Positions 7,401-16,272 of a DNA stretch of 64,000 bases are shown one piece after another. This DNA is from Hyphomonadaceae bacterium ML37 (lineage in GTDB: Bacteria; Pseudomonadota; Alphaproteobacteria; Caulobacterales; Maricaulaceae). The notes beneath the pieces were generated by a model that was given only the letters and a program-made list of their open reading frames with translations, ran no database searches and was not told where the DNA came from. Every line of letters begins with the position of its first letter. Position 1 is the stretch's first letter. The position numbers were made by a program, and so were the translations under genes. The stretch is from NCBI GenBank assembly GCA_027627685.1, contig CP091241.1:2914396-2978395 (forward strand), in the 5' to 3' direction.

Positions 7401-8915
7401 TCAGCGCGCGGCGGCGGGCGCCAGCGCCGCGCCGGCGTGCGCACCTGCGGCCTTGCCAAATTGCAGATGCCCGTCCTCCAGCCGCCCATACCGGATCGAC
7501 AGCATGTCCTGGAGGTAATTCTGGTGCGTTTTCCAGGGCGTATGAGCGCCCTGACGCGGCAAGCCGGGCAAGGCCCGTTGCACATAACCCGAGGAGAAAT
7601 CCAGAAGCGGCAGCGTCTCCAGATCCTCTGGCGGGACGGGCACGCAGTAATCATCGCCCGTGCGAGCCATGTGGTTCAACAGGCGGCACACACGCTCGCA
7701 CGTCAGGTCGATCTTCAGCGTCCAGCTGGCGTTGGTGTAGCCGAACGCCATCGCTGCATTGGGCACGCCCGACAGCATCATGCCGCGATAGGTGATGGTT
7801 TCTGACGGCACGAAGGGCCGGCCATCAATCGATATCTCAATGGCGCCGCCCACCTGCATCTCGAGCCCGGTGGCCGGGATCACCAGATCGGCCTTGATCT
7901 CTTCACCCGATTTCAGGCGGATGCCATCAGGCGTGAACCGGTCGATCTCGTCGGTGACGATGCTGGCGCGGCCGGACTTGAGCGCCTGGAAGAAATCGCC
8001 TTCCGGGGCCAGGCAGAAGCGCTGATCCCACGGGTTATAGCGCGGCGAGAAATGGCGCTCGACGTCAAAATCCTCGCCCAGCTCGGCGCGGATCTGCTTG
8101 AGCACACCCTTGCGCACGAAGTCCGGCCAGCGCCGCGCCAGCTGAAAGAACACCATGGCCAGGGCGATATTCTTGTAGCGCGTGATCCCATAGGCGATCC
8201 CGCCCGGCAGGACTTTGCGCAGGGCGTCGGCGATGGCGTCGTGTTGAGGACGCCCGGCGATATAGCTGGGCGAGCGCTGCAGCATGGTGACGTGGGCGGC
8301 CTCGTCGGCCATGGCGGGGACCAGCGTAACCGCGGTGGCCCCTGATCCGATCACCACCACCCGCTGGCCGGCGAACCGGGTGCCTTCGCGCCAGAGCTGG
8401 GGGTGGATCACCCGGCCGGTGAAATCCTCAAGGCCTTCAAATTCCGGCATATAGCCATGGTCATACCGGTAATATCCCGAACACAGCATCAGGAAGCGCG
8501 CGGTCACGATCTCGCGCCCGTCCGGGCCCTCCGCCTCGACGGTCCAGCGCGCCGTAGGACTGTCCCAGCGCGCCGACACCACCCGGCGTCCAAAGCGGAT
8601 ATGGCGGTCAATGCCGGCTTCACGCGCCGTGTCTTCGATGTAGCTGCGAATGGCCGGCCCGTCGGCGAACACCTTGCCGTCCACCCAGGGCCGAAAGGCG
8701 TAGCCGAACGTGTACATGTCGCTGTCGGAGCGGATACCGGGATAGCGGAACAAATCCCAGGTCCCGCCCATCGCCGCGCGCGCTTCGAATATGGCGTAGG
8801 TGCGCCCCGGGCAACGGTGCTGGATGTGCCAGGCCGCGCCGACGCCGGAAATGCCGGCCCCGACGATCAGCACGTCCAGATGCTCGTCCGCGCCGGGCGC
8901 GGGTTCGGTTTTCAT
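7401..8915 (-). CDS. Flavin-containing monooxygenase, Baeyer-Villiger type
   Basis: Class B flavoprotein monooxygenase of 504 aa, using FAD and NADPH to insert one oxygen into ketones or related substrates. An FAD Rossmann motif (V-G-A-G-I-S-G) lies near the N-terminus, the second (NADPH) motif is I-G-S-G-A-T-A, and between them F-T-G-R-V-I-H-P-Q-L-W fits the FxGxxxHxxxW fingerprint, although the next residue is Arg instead of the usual Pro/Asp. The start at 8915 is chosen because the FAD motif then falls at the normal distance; the frame is open 15 codons further. A 31-bp palindrome at 8945-8975 precedes it, and an OmpW porin gene lies upstream on the same strand. Confidence 0.87.
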   Translation of the reverse strand: MKTEPAPGADEHLDVLIVGAGISGVGAAWHIQHRCPGRTYAIFEARAAMGGTWDLFRYPGIRSDSDMYTFGYAFRPWVDGKVFADGPAIRSYIEDTAREAGIDRHIRFGRRVVSARWDSPTARWTVEAEGPDGREIVTARFLMLCSGYYRYDHGYMPEFEGLEDFTGRVIHPQLWREGTRFAGQRVVVIGSGATAVTLVPAMADEAAHVTMLQRSPSYIAGRPQHDAIADALRKVLPGGIAYGITRYKNIALAMVFFQLARRWPDFVRKGVLKQIRAELGEDFDVERHFSPRYNPWDQRFCLAPEGDFFQALKSGRASIVTDEIDRFTPDGIRLKSGEEIKADLVIPATGLEMQVGGAIEISIDGRPFVPSETITYRGMMLSGVPNAAMAFGYTNASWTLKIDLTCERVCRLLNHMARTGDDYCVPVPPEDLETLPLLDFSSGYVQRALPGLPRQGAHTPWKTHQNYLQDMLSIRYGRLEDGHLQFGKAAGAHAGAALAPAAAR

Positions 8916-8944
8916 GGCGCGAGCGGTCTCCCGGACACTGGCAC

Positions 8945-8975
8945 TCCGGGAAGTGAACACTGTTCACCTCCCGGA
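8945..8975. promoter_or_regulatory. Near-perfect palindrome, probable operator
   Basis: Two 15-bp arms around a single C at 8960 match with one mismatch; the inner part, GTGAACA-C-TGTTCAC, is perfect. It lies 30 bp before the monooxygenase start and 30 bp after the OmpW stop on the same strand. No T run follows on the minus strand, so an intrinsic terminator is unlikely. Size and symmetry resemble a TetR-family operator. No TetR gene is present in the window. Confidence 0.65.
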
Positions 8976-9004
8976 AGCAAGGGGACGCGCGCCTGAAGAC
9001 GGCG

Positions 9005-9646
9005 TCAGTAGCGCCAGCCGAAGCCGACGCCGAAGACCCAGGGGTCAATGTCCACATCCGCCGTAACGCGACCCAGCGCGCCTGCATCAATGGTCACATC
9101 GGTACTGATCCAGATCTTCTTGATATCAAAGTTCAAAAACCAGCGCTCATTGATCTGGTAGTCGACACCGGCCTGCAGAGCGAAGCCCAAACTGTCATCA
9201 TAGCTGATGGAATTCAGCGGCGAGGCGGACGGCAGGCTGGAATTGAAGAAGTGGGTGAAGTTCACCCCGGCGCCGGCATAAGGCCGGATCTGCTCGCCCG
9301 GATTGAAGTGGTATTGCAGGGTCAGCGTCGGCGGCAGTAGCCAGACATCTCCCAGCTCGACATCGCCCAGCGCCGTGTTGACCGCGGTCACGTCGTGCGG
9401 GGTCACGCCCAGGATCAGTTCAAGCGCCAGATGGTCCGACAGGAAATAGGTGATGTCGAACTCGGGCACGATCGAGGTCGCGATATCCACAGACCCGCCG
9501 ATAGGCGAGATGGCCGCGCCCTCGTCCGGCATGACGGTGATCGCGCGGACGCGGAACATCCAGTCGCTATCCTGGGCGAACGCGGCGGGTGCGGCCGCGC
9601 CGGCGGCGATCAGAACGGCGGCGGTGGTGGCAAGCATGGATTTCAT
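9005..9646 (-). CDS. OmpW-family outer membrane protein
   Basis: Small eight-stranded beta-barrel of 213 aa. A classic signal peptide (M-K-S-M-L then an Ala-rich core ending A-F-A-Q near residue 25) leads to W-M-F-R-V-R-A, and the chain ends in G-F-G-W-R-Y with the terminal aromatic residue needed for barrel assembly. Family members such as AlkL admit hydrophobic molecules. Placement just before a Baeyer-Villiger-type monooxygenase suggests uptake and oxidation of a hydrophobic compound, an inference from context only. Confidence 0.88.
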   Translation of the reverse strand: MKSMLATTAAVLIAAGAAAPAAFAQDSDWMFRVRAITVMPDEGAAISPIGGSVDIATSIVPEFDITYFLSDHLALELILGVTPHDVTAVNTALGDVELGDVWLLPPTLTLQYHFNPGEQIRPYAGAGVNFTHFFNSSLPSASPLNSISYDDSLGFALQAGVDYQINERWFLNFDIKKIWISTDVTIDAGALGRVTADVDIDPWVFGVGFGWRY

Positions 9647-9751
9647 GGCAGTCCCCTTTTCCTTACTTGGAATAGGGTCTTTCTTGCGCCCGCAACGCCG
9701 GACGGGGGAGTGGACAAGGCGCCGCGCGTCAGGCTGCCGCAGGGCGGTCGC

Positions 9752-11194
9752 CTAGCTGATCTGAGGGGGCGCGCTGGCCACCTCGCGCGCGGCGCGCCAG
9801 CGCATGACGATCCACACCAGTACAATGGCGGGCGCGCCGATCAGGGCGGTGGTGGCGAAGAAGCTGGCATAGCCCAGACCGTCCACCATGATGCCTGAGA
9901 ACCCGCCGAACAACTTGCCCGGCAAGGCGTAGAAGGAGCTGAACAGGGCATATTGCGTCGCCGAGAACGCCCGGTTGGTCAGGCTCGACATGTAGGCGAT
10001 GAGCGCAGTGCCGGACCAGCCGATCGCCACGTTCTCCACGGTAATCGCCAGGGTGAGGTAGAGGATGGAGGGGTCTTTTTCGAGCGGCCAGGGGGTGAAG
10101 GCGACGCCGTCCAGCGTGGTGACGGCTTCGGTGGGCTGGATCATGGCGAGCCACACGAAGGCGAAGGTGGACACCACGCTGATGATCGCCCCGAAGAGCA
10201 GCACCGGATAAACGCCGTACCGGGTCGCCGCGACGCCGGCCAGCATGGCGCCCGCCAGCATGGCGACTACGCCGTAAATCTTTGAAACCGCCGCTATTTC
10301 CGACAGGGTGTAGCCCATGTCCACATAAAAGGGATAGGCCATGAACCCGAGCACGAAATCATTGAGCCGGTAGGCCCCGATCAGGGTGAGGATCAGAAGC
10401 GCAATCCAGCGATAGCGCACGATGAAGTCCACGAACGGCGCCACCACGGCGGAGTACAACCAGGCGGCGGCCTGGCCCAGCGGATTGCCTTTCACCGCCC
10501 CTTCAATGGCCTCGGCTCCACCGCCCAGCGCCTGTGGCCGGGCCGGTTCCGGCGCCAGGAAAACGCCCACGACGCCGATGCCCATCAAGCCTGCCAGAAC
10601 ACCGTAAGCAAATGGAAACCCGCCATAATCGGCCATCACCAGCGCGCCGGCGCCCGCCGCGATCATCCCGAACCGGTAGCCCCACTGATAGATCGCCACC
10701 AAAAGCGCCTGAAGACGGTCCTCGGCGATGTCGATGCGCCAGGCGTCCAGCGCAATGTCCTGGGTGGCCGAGCCGAAGCCGATCATCACCGTGGCGAAGG
10801 CGATCACCACCAGACCGTCGGCGGGGGACGCCGAGGCGGCCAGCAGGATCGCGGCGATCACAATCAGCTGGGCGAACAATATCCAGGACCGCCGCCGGCC
10901 CAGAAGCGTGTCCAGAAACGGCAAGGGCAGCCGGTCGACCAACGGCGCCCAGATGAATTTCAAGGTGTAGGAGAGGCCCGCCCAGGCAAAAAAGCCGATC
11001 TCGGTGCGCGATACGCCCTCAATCCGCAGCCACGCGGAAAGCGTTGAAAAGACGAGCAAAATCGGCAGGCCGGCGGCGAAGCCCAGAAGCAGCATCACGC
11101 AGGCGCGCCGCCAGCCGAGGCTCGACAGCGCCCGCCACAGCGTCAGGCGCGGTTCAGCGCCGGAGAGGGAAGCGTCGGTTGAGGCGTCAGTCAT
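9752..11194 (-). CDS. ampG: AmpG-like MFS permease (muropeptide uptake)
   Basis: Membrane protein of 480 aa with about twelve to fourteen hydrophobic segments. The N-terminal L-L-L-G-F-A-A-G-L-P and W-A-P-L-V-D-R segments and D-I-A-L-D-A-W-R-I-D are typical of AmpG, the permease importing GlcNAc-anhydroMurNAc peptides during cell-wall recycling. The window also carries amgK and murU (24132-25942), which salvage MurNAc, so a role in muropeptide recycling is consistent. Some AmpG-like MFS proteins have other substrates, hence moderate confidence in function. Confidence 0.82.
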   Translation of the reverse strand: MTDASTDASLSGAEPRLTLWRALSSLGWRRACVMLLLGFAAGLPILLVFSTLSAWLRIEGVSRTEIGFFAWAGLSYTLKFIWAPLVDRLPLPFLDTLLGRRRSWILFAQLIVIAAILLAASASPADGLVVIAFATVMIGFGSATQDIALDAWRIDIAEDRLQALLVAIYQWGYRFGMIAAGAGALVMADYGGFPFAYGVLAGLMGIGVVGVFLAPEPARPQALGGGAEAIEGAVKGNPLGQAAAWLYSAVVAPFVDFIVRYRWIALLILTLIGAYRLNDFVLGFMAYPFYVDMGYTLSEIAAVSKIYGVVAMLAGAMLAGVAATRYGVYPVLLFGAIISVVSTFAFVWLAMIQPTEAVTTLDGVAFTPWPLEKDPSILYLTLAITVENVAIGWSGTALIAYMSSLTNRAFSATQYALFSSFYALPGKLFGGFSGIMVDGLGYASFFATTALIGAPAIVLVWIVMRWRAAREVASAPPQIS

Positions 11195-11219
11195 CAGCTT
11201 TGGCGTCTCACTGGCGGCG

Positions 11220-13088
11220 TCAGGCGAGCCTTGCGCGGTTTTGGGGCGCGCACAAGCCGGTCAGGGTGTCGGCCAGCATATCGGCGTTGAGCGGCTTGGC
11301 CAGAAACGCGTCCATGCCCGCAGCCAGACACGCCAGACGGTCGGCCTCAGTGGCGTTGGCGGTGAGGGCGGCCAGCGGCAGTCCGGCCCCGGCGCCGGTC
11401 AGGGCGCGGATCGCGCGCGCGGCCGCCAGCCCGTCCATCACCGGCATGCGCAAGTCCAGCAGCGCCGCATCATGGGCGCCGGTGGCGGCGGCGTCCACCG
11501 CCGCCTTGCCATCGGTCACGTGGAGGACGTCGGCTCCAAGACGCCCCAGAACCGTGCGCGCAATCAGGGCGTTGACCGGATCATCCTCGGCCAGGATCAC
11601 CGACAGGCCCTTGAGCGGCTGGCCGGCGCGGAGGGCAGATGCCGCGGTGGGGACCGGCGAAGGCTCACGCCGGTCAGGCTTGGCATCGGGTGCATCATGG
11701 CCAGCTGCAAAAGCCGCCAGGGACGCCAGGCGCACAGGCGCCACCAGCCAGCCGTCAAAGCCGACGGGACGCGCCGCAGCGCTGAACAAATCCTTCGTCT
11801 GGGGCCGCGCCAGCGCCATCAGGCGCGCGCGCGGCGCAGCCGCCTTGACGGCGCGTGCTTCGGCCGCCCAACGCTCGCTCAGGATCACTGTGAGGTTCTC
11901 GCGCAGGCGCGCTGCTTGCCGCATGGCCTCACGCGGCTCACTGGCGCAGACGACCTTCGCGCCGAGCGCCGCGGCCTGAGCCGCCAGCGCTTCTCGCTGG
12001 AGCGGCGACGGCGCCGCGATCAGAACCGTCCGTCCGCGCAGGGGCCGGGCCGCGGGCGCCGGCTCGATGGGCTCGCACGGCCAGGCGCACCAGAACACAG
12101 CGCCCTCGCCGAGGCGCGATTCCACGCCCACATCGCCGCCGGCGGCCTGAACCAGGCGGCGCACCATGGCCAGACCCAGCCCCGCGCCGGGCGCGCCGGA
12201 GCCTTCCTGGGCGCCGCGCTCAAACTGTTCGAATAATCGCGCCTGATCGGCCTCGCTGATCCCGGGCCCGGTGTCGCGCACGCTGAGGCGCACCGCCCCA
12301 TCAACATAATCGGCCTCCACCAGAACGCCGCCCGTGGCGGTGAATTTCACCGCGTTGCCGGCCAGATTGAACAGTATCTGGCGCACCCGCGCCGGGTCGG
12401 CGCGGAGGCGTTCGGGCACGTGTGGATGGATCACATGATCAAGGGTGAGGCCCTTTTGCGCGGCGCGCAGGGCCAGTAGCTCGCAGGCATCCTCCACCAG
12501 CGCGCGCAGATCGACCGGTTCGGGCCGCAGCGCCAGCTGGCCAGCCTCAAGGCGCGACAGGTCGAGAATGTCGTCGATCAGCTTGAGCGCATGCTCGGTG
12601 CTGGCGCGGATCACATCCAGATACGCATGCTGGTCAGGCTTCAGCCGGGTCTCGCGCAACAAGTCCGCCGCCCCCAGCGCGCCGGCCAGAGGCGTACGCA
12701 GCTCATGGGTGACCGAAGCGAAGAACACCGTCTTGCCGCGCGCCGCCTCGCTGGCCGCCGCGCGGGCCTGGCGTTCCGCCGTGACATCGCGGCCCAGCGC
12801 CACCGCGCCGCCGCCCGCCAGCGGGGTCTGCGACCATTCGATGAAACGGGACCCGGCGCGGGTCTGCATGGCTGAATCAAAGCGGCGCGCCTGTCCGGCC
12901 TCGCCCAACCCCGGCGCCACGGCGAACCAGCGCCCGGCCCAGTCTTCCGCGCGGCCGCCAAAGGCCGCCAGAAACGCTGCGTTGACCCGGGCCACGCGCC
13001 CGTCCGCATCGCGCACCACGACCATCTCGCCAAGGGCGTCCAGAACGGTGCTGGCGTCAGGTGAAGGGGCGGGTCCAGAGCTCATCAT
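11220..13088 (-). CDS. Hybrid sensor histidine kinase with degenerate and intact receiver domains
   Basis: Cytoplasmic hybrid kinase of about 622 aa with no membrane segment. Order: a PAS domain (about 10-115), HisKA with H-box S-V-T-H-E-L-R-T-P-L near residue 127, an HATPase with N box (N-L-A-G-N-A-V-K-F), G1 (D-T-G-P-G-I) and G2 (G-A-G-L-G-L), then a receiver-like domain lacking both the acidic pair and a phospho-Asp, then a full receiver with A-E-D-D, L-D-L-R-M-P-V-M-D-G (phospho-Asp around residue 544) and the A-K-P-L lysine. The open frame extends 60 codons upstream through Arg/Pro-rich sequence that looks non-coding; the paired ATGs at 13088/13085 are the likely start. No cognate regulator is adjacent. 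Confidence 0.85.
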   Translation of the reverse strand: MMSSGPAPSPDASTVLDALGEMVVVRDADGRVARVNAAFLAAFGGRAEDWAGRWFAVAPGLGEAGQARRFDSAMQTRAGSRFIEWSQTPLAGGGAVALGRDVTAERQARAAASEAARGKTVFFASVTHELRTPLAGALGAADLLRETRLKPDQHAYLDVIRASTEHALKLIDDILDLSRLEAGQLALRPEPVDLRALVEDACELLALRAAQKGLTLDHVIHPHVPERLRADPARVRQILFNLAGNAVKFTATGGVLVEADYVDGAVRLSVRDTGPGISEADQARLFEQFERGAQEGSGAPGAGLGLAMVRRLVQAAGGDVGVESRLGEGAVFWCAWPCEPIEPAPAARPLRGRTVLIAAPSPLQREALAAQAAALGAKVVCASEPREAMRQAARLRENLTVILSERWAAEARAVKAAAPRARLMALARPQTKDLFSAAARPVGFDGWLVAPVRLASLAAFAAGHDAPDAKPDRREPSPVPTAASALRAGQPLKGLSVILAEDDPVNALIARTVLGRLGADVLHVTDGKAAVDAAATGAHDAALLDLRMPVMDGLAAARAIRALTGAGAGLPLAALTANATEADRLACLAAGMDAFLAKPLNADMLADTLTGLCAPQNRARLA

Positions 13089-13139
13089 TCCGATATGCCA
13101 TGAGAGCGTTAACGCTCCGCTGACCGGCGGCGCGGGCGG

Positions 13140-13215
13140 GGATAGCGGGCGAGACCGGGGGGCGGATAGCGGGAGATCGCCGCGGGGGATAGAGAGCCGG
13201 GCCGAGCGGGGATAG
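13140..13215. repeat. Four spaced GGATAG repeats (CTATCC on the minus strand)
   Basis: GGATAG starts at 13140, 13164, 13187 and 13210, i.e. every 23-24 bp, mostly within GGGGATAGCG. The tract lies in the 260-bp gap between the DUF4340 stop (13349) and the kinase start (13088). As minus-strand RNA it is C-rich with regularly spaced CUAUCC units, which could be a Rho-loading region downstream of the DUF4340 gene or regulator sites for the kinase gene. Confidence 0.6.
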
Positions 13216-13348
13216 CGTGCGGTCATGACCGGCGTGTATGGAGTCAAAGTCTGCCGTTTATGTGACAAAAGCAGCGGCGTTGGGGTCGTGGCGGCGCGTT
13301 TGGCGGTTCAGACCGCCGGCCGCCCCGAAACACCGCGAAGCACCGGCC

Positions 13349-14428
13349 TCAGCCACCCCCGCGCTCGGCCAGCTCGGCCAGCGGCCGGGTCAGGCGCTCA
13401 TACGCGTCGGCGCTGACCAGAAACGCCCAGCCCTCGGTCCGGGCATTGAGCTCGGCGGCGCGGGCTTCGGCTTCGGGGGTCAGAGCGCGCACCTCGATGC
13501 GGGCCCAGCGCTCCTCGCCTTCGGCCAGGAAATCGAAGCGCCAGGCGAGGCCGTCAAAGCTGACCCCGGAGTGGCGGGCGGTGAAGGCGCCGGTCAGGGT
13601 CTGGTCCGGGCGCACATCGCGAAAACGCAGCCGGGCGCCGGCGGCGGCCACGCCATTGGCCGCGCCCGCTGTGATCAGGCGCCAGCCGCTTGGCGAGGTC
13701 AGGGCGTGATGACGGTCGGTGGGCGCCTCGCGGGCGAGCGCGTAGACCGGACCCCGGGCCGGACGGATGTCGGCGCGGGCCACAGTGCCGGGATCGAGAT
13801 CCCAGAAATCGAGACCCAGCCAGCGTCCCGGATCGGCCAGCTCGGGCAGCGCGCCATCGGCGGCGAAGGCGCGCGGCGATGCGTCAGGACGCACATATTG
13901 ACCCGTCTCGCCCCGGCTGGCGCCGGCGATGAGCGAGACCAGCACCCGGTCGTCGGCGTCCAGCACAGTGAGCCGCACCCCCGCCCCGCCCTCGGCCGGG
14001 TCATCCACGCCCAGGCGTTCGAAGCGGTCCGGGTCGCGGGTCAGGGCGCGCGCGAAGGTGAGGCCACGCAGCGCCTCGTCCAGCTCGGCGATGCGTTCGG
14101 GGCGCACGGCGTATCCGCCGCGCGAGGGCATGATCCAGCCATCCGCCGTGCGCTGCAGGACGAACTGGCCGTCCGCGCTCATGATCTCGATCCGGTCGGC
14201 GCGCGGCGCTTCATCCGCCCAGCCCGGCGCGACGGGTCCCGACACGCCCGGCGGCGCGCCGGTGGCCGCTTCACGCCACAGGGCCAGCACGCTGATGATC
14301 ACCAGAGCGGAGGCGGTCAGCGCGGCGGCGAGCGCCTGACGCCGGCGGCGCAGGGCGGGCGCGGTCAGGGGCGGCGTCGCCGGTGCTGGCGCCTCGGGCG
14401 TTTGCGTTTCGGGAGCGGCTTGCATCAT
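13349..14428 (-). CDS. DUF4340 domain protein of the Gld-type ABC operon
   Basis: Single-pass membrane protein of 359 aa: a short cytoplasmic Pro/Ala start, one transmembrane helix (about 30-50) and a long extracytoplasmic beta-rich part with repeats of F-x-x-x-R-x-x-x-G-W, as in DUF4340 proteins. These accompany GldG-like ABC auxiliary proteins. The start at 14428 is chosen because its ATG overlaps the stop of the upstream gene (ATGA), showing translational coupling. Function is not known; it probably acts with the transporter encoded upstream. Confidence 0.78.
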   Translation of the reverse strand: MMQAAPETQTPEAPAPATPPLTAPALRRRRQALAAALTASALVIISVLALWREAATGAPPGVSGPVAPGWADEAPRADRIEIMSADGQFVLQRTADGWIMPSRGGYAVRPERIAELDEALRGLTFARALTRDPDRFERLGVDDPAEGGAGVRLTVLDADDRVLVSLIAGASRGETGQYVRPDASPRAFAADGALPELADPGRWLGLDFWDLDPGTVARADIRPARGPVYALAREAPTDRHHALTSPSGWRLITAGAANGVAAAGARLRFRDVRPDQTLTGAFTARHSGVSFDGLAWRFDFLAEGEERWARIEVRALTPEAEARAAELNARTEGWAFLVSADAYERLTRPLAELAERGGG

Positions 14429-16272
14429 GGCCGCCTCCAGCGCCGGTAGAGGCCGAACCCGGCGCCGGCCAGGATCACCCCGCCGGCCGGAATCCACAGC
14501 GTCCAGATCATCAGGGCGCGCTCCAGCGCGTCGATCTCCACCCGGAAGCCGCGCTCGATCTCGCGCAGGCGGGCGCGGGCGTCGGCGATGGTGGCGCGCA
14601 GGGCGTCGGCCTCCACGGTCTCGGCGGTCTCCGCCCCGCCCAGCGCCGAGGCGCGGCCGGTGCGGCTGAGCTCCGCCAGGCGCGCTTCGGCATCCAGAAG
14701 GCTCGCCTGCAACTGGTCTTCCAGGGTCAGGTAGCGCGCTTCGGCCTCGCTGCGCAGCTGGTCGACGCGCACCATGGGCCGGGCCGAGCTAGCCCGCGCG
14801 CGCAGCCCCACCAGCGCCGGATCGCCCGCCAGCCAGTCGGCGAGATTGAGCACGAGGGCCAGATTGTCAGCGACGACCTGCAGGCCCTGCACCGGGTCAT
14901 TGCGCTGGAAGAAGGCCGGATCGAACAGATCTGAGTCCGCCAGAATGACGATTTCGGCGTCCAAGGCGGAGCGGTCGAGATGATCGCCGGGCGCAAACAC
15001 GCCCTCACCCGCGGGCGGGCCATCGGGGAAGGCGCTGGCGAAGCGGCCTGACACCCGGGCGCCCAGCACCAGCGGCGCGTCGGCGGCGGTCTCGTAATCG
15101 CGCATAAGGTCCTCGGGCGAGGGCGAGGCGGCGGCGCGGTCCACGTCCAGCCGGGCCGCGTCCGGCCCGGTGAGGATCAGCGCCGAGAAGCGGCTTTCGA
15201 GGCCCGGCGCCGGCAAAAGCGCGCCAGGCGAACCCAGATTGATTCCGCGCGACAGGGCGGCCACCGCCGGCAGATCACGGTCAAGGCCCGCAGGCGGCAC
15301 AGAGAACCAGAGCGGGTAGGCGCGCATGCGCGTGCGGCCCGCCTCCTGAATCTGCACCGGCAGGCCGGCCTCGGCGTCCATGGCAACGGTGTTGACGTCG
15401 TACATCACGCCCCAATGGGACAAGAGCCCTGCGAGGTCCGACTCCCGCCGGGCGCGCAAAGGCGGCAGTCCGTCCGGGCCGGGCTTGAGGGCGACATGGG
15501 AAAGCGGGTCCACCGCCGCCAGCACCCGTCCGCGCGACAGCACGAACTGGTCCACCAGATAGGTCTGGGCGTCGGTCAGGGGTTCGGGATGGATCAGGAA
15601 GAGCGCATCGGCTTCAGGCGGAATGGCGTCAAACGCCTCGTCCAGCCAGATGAGTTCATAGGTTTCGGCCAGATCGGCGATGATCGGGTTGGACGCCGTC
15701 CCGCCCCGGGCCGGCGCCAGCGGCAGTGAGGTGGCGATGGCGATGACGGGCGTGCGCGCACGCTCCAGCTCTGTGATGGCGCGCACGATCTCGTATTCCA
15801 GCCGCGCCTCGTCGCGCGGATCGAAGAAGGCGATGCGCCGGGCTTCATCGATAGCGTTGCGCGCGGTCAGGCCGAAGAAAATCTGGCCGCCATCATCAGT
15901 AGGCAGAGGCGACAGGCCCGCGGCAATGGCGGCGTCCTCGGCGGCCGAGAAGGGCGCGGGGTCGATCTCCTGCAGGATCAGGCGCCCGCCCGAGCGGGCG
16001 ACCAGCGTCCGCAAAAGCTCGCGCACCCGCGCGCCATAGGCGCGCACGGCCGGGTACTGCGCCGCCTCGCTGCGCGAATAATACAAGGTCAGGCTTACCG
16101 GCTCGTCGAGCCGGTCAATCATGCCCAGCGCGCCCGGCGACAGGCGGTAGAGCTGGCTTTCGGTCAGGTCCAGGCGCACGCCCTCCAGCGTGGCGCGCAG
16201 GAACAGGTTCAACCCGGCGAAGCCCAGGATCAGGCTGGCGATCATCACCGCGATGAAACGCCCCGCACTCAT
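14425..16272 (-). CDS. GldG-like ABC transporter auxiliary protein
   Basis: Membrane-anchored protein of 615 aa. One N-terminal transmembrane helix leads to L-D-L-T-E-S-Q-L-Y-R-L-S, the opening signature of the GldG/ABC auxiliary family, followed by a large periplasmic part with F-G-L-T-A-R-N and Y-E-I-V-R-A-I segments. A coiled-coil-like stretch (about 500-590) precedes a C-terminal transmembrane helix and a basic tail. In Bacteroidetes GldG partners with GldA/GldF for gliding; proteobacterial homologues exist in non-gliders and their role is open. It overlaps both neighbours by 4 bp. Confidence 0.82.
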   Translation of the reverse strand: MSAGRFIAVMIASLILGFAGLNLFLRATLEGVRLDLTESQLYRLSPGALGMIDRLDEPVSLTLYYSRSEAAQYPAVRAYGARVRELLRTLVARSGGRLILQEIDPAPFSAAEDAAIAAGLSPLPTDDGGQIFFGLTARNAIDEARRIAFFDPRDEARLEYEIVRAITELERARTPVIAIATSLPLAPARGGTASNPIIADLAETYELIWLDEAFDAIPPEADALFLIHPEPLTDAQTYLVDQFVLSRGRVLAAVDPLSHVALKPGPDGLPPLRARRESDLAGLLSHWGVMYDVNTVAMDAEAGLPVQIQEAGRTRMRAYPLWFSVPPAGLDRDLPAVAALSRGINLGSPGALLPAPGLESRFSALILTGPDAARLDVDRAAASPSPEDLMRDYETAADAPLVLGARVSGRFASAFPDGPPAGEGVFAPGDHLDRSALDAEIVILADSDLFDPAFFQRNDPVQGLQVVADNLALVLNLADWLAGDPALVGLRARASSARPMVRVDQLRSEAEARYLTLEDQLQASLLDAEARLAELSRTGRASALGGAETAETVEADALRATIADARARLREIERGFRVEIDALERALMIWTLWIPAGGVILAGAGFGLYRRWRRP

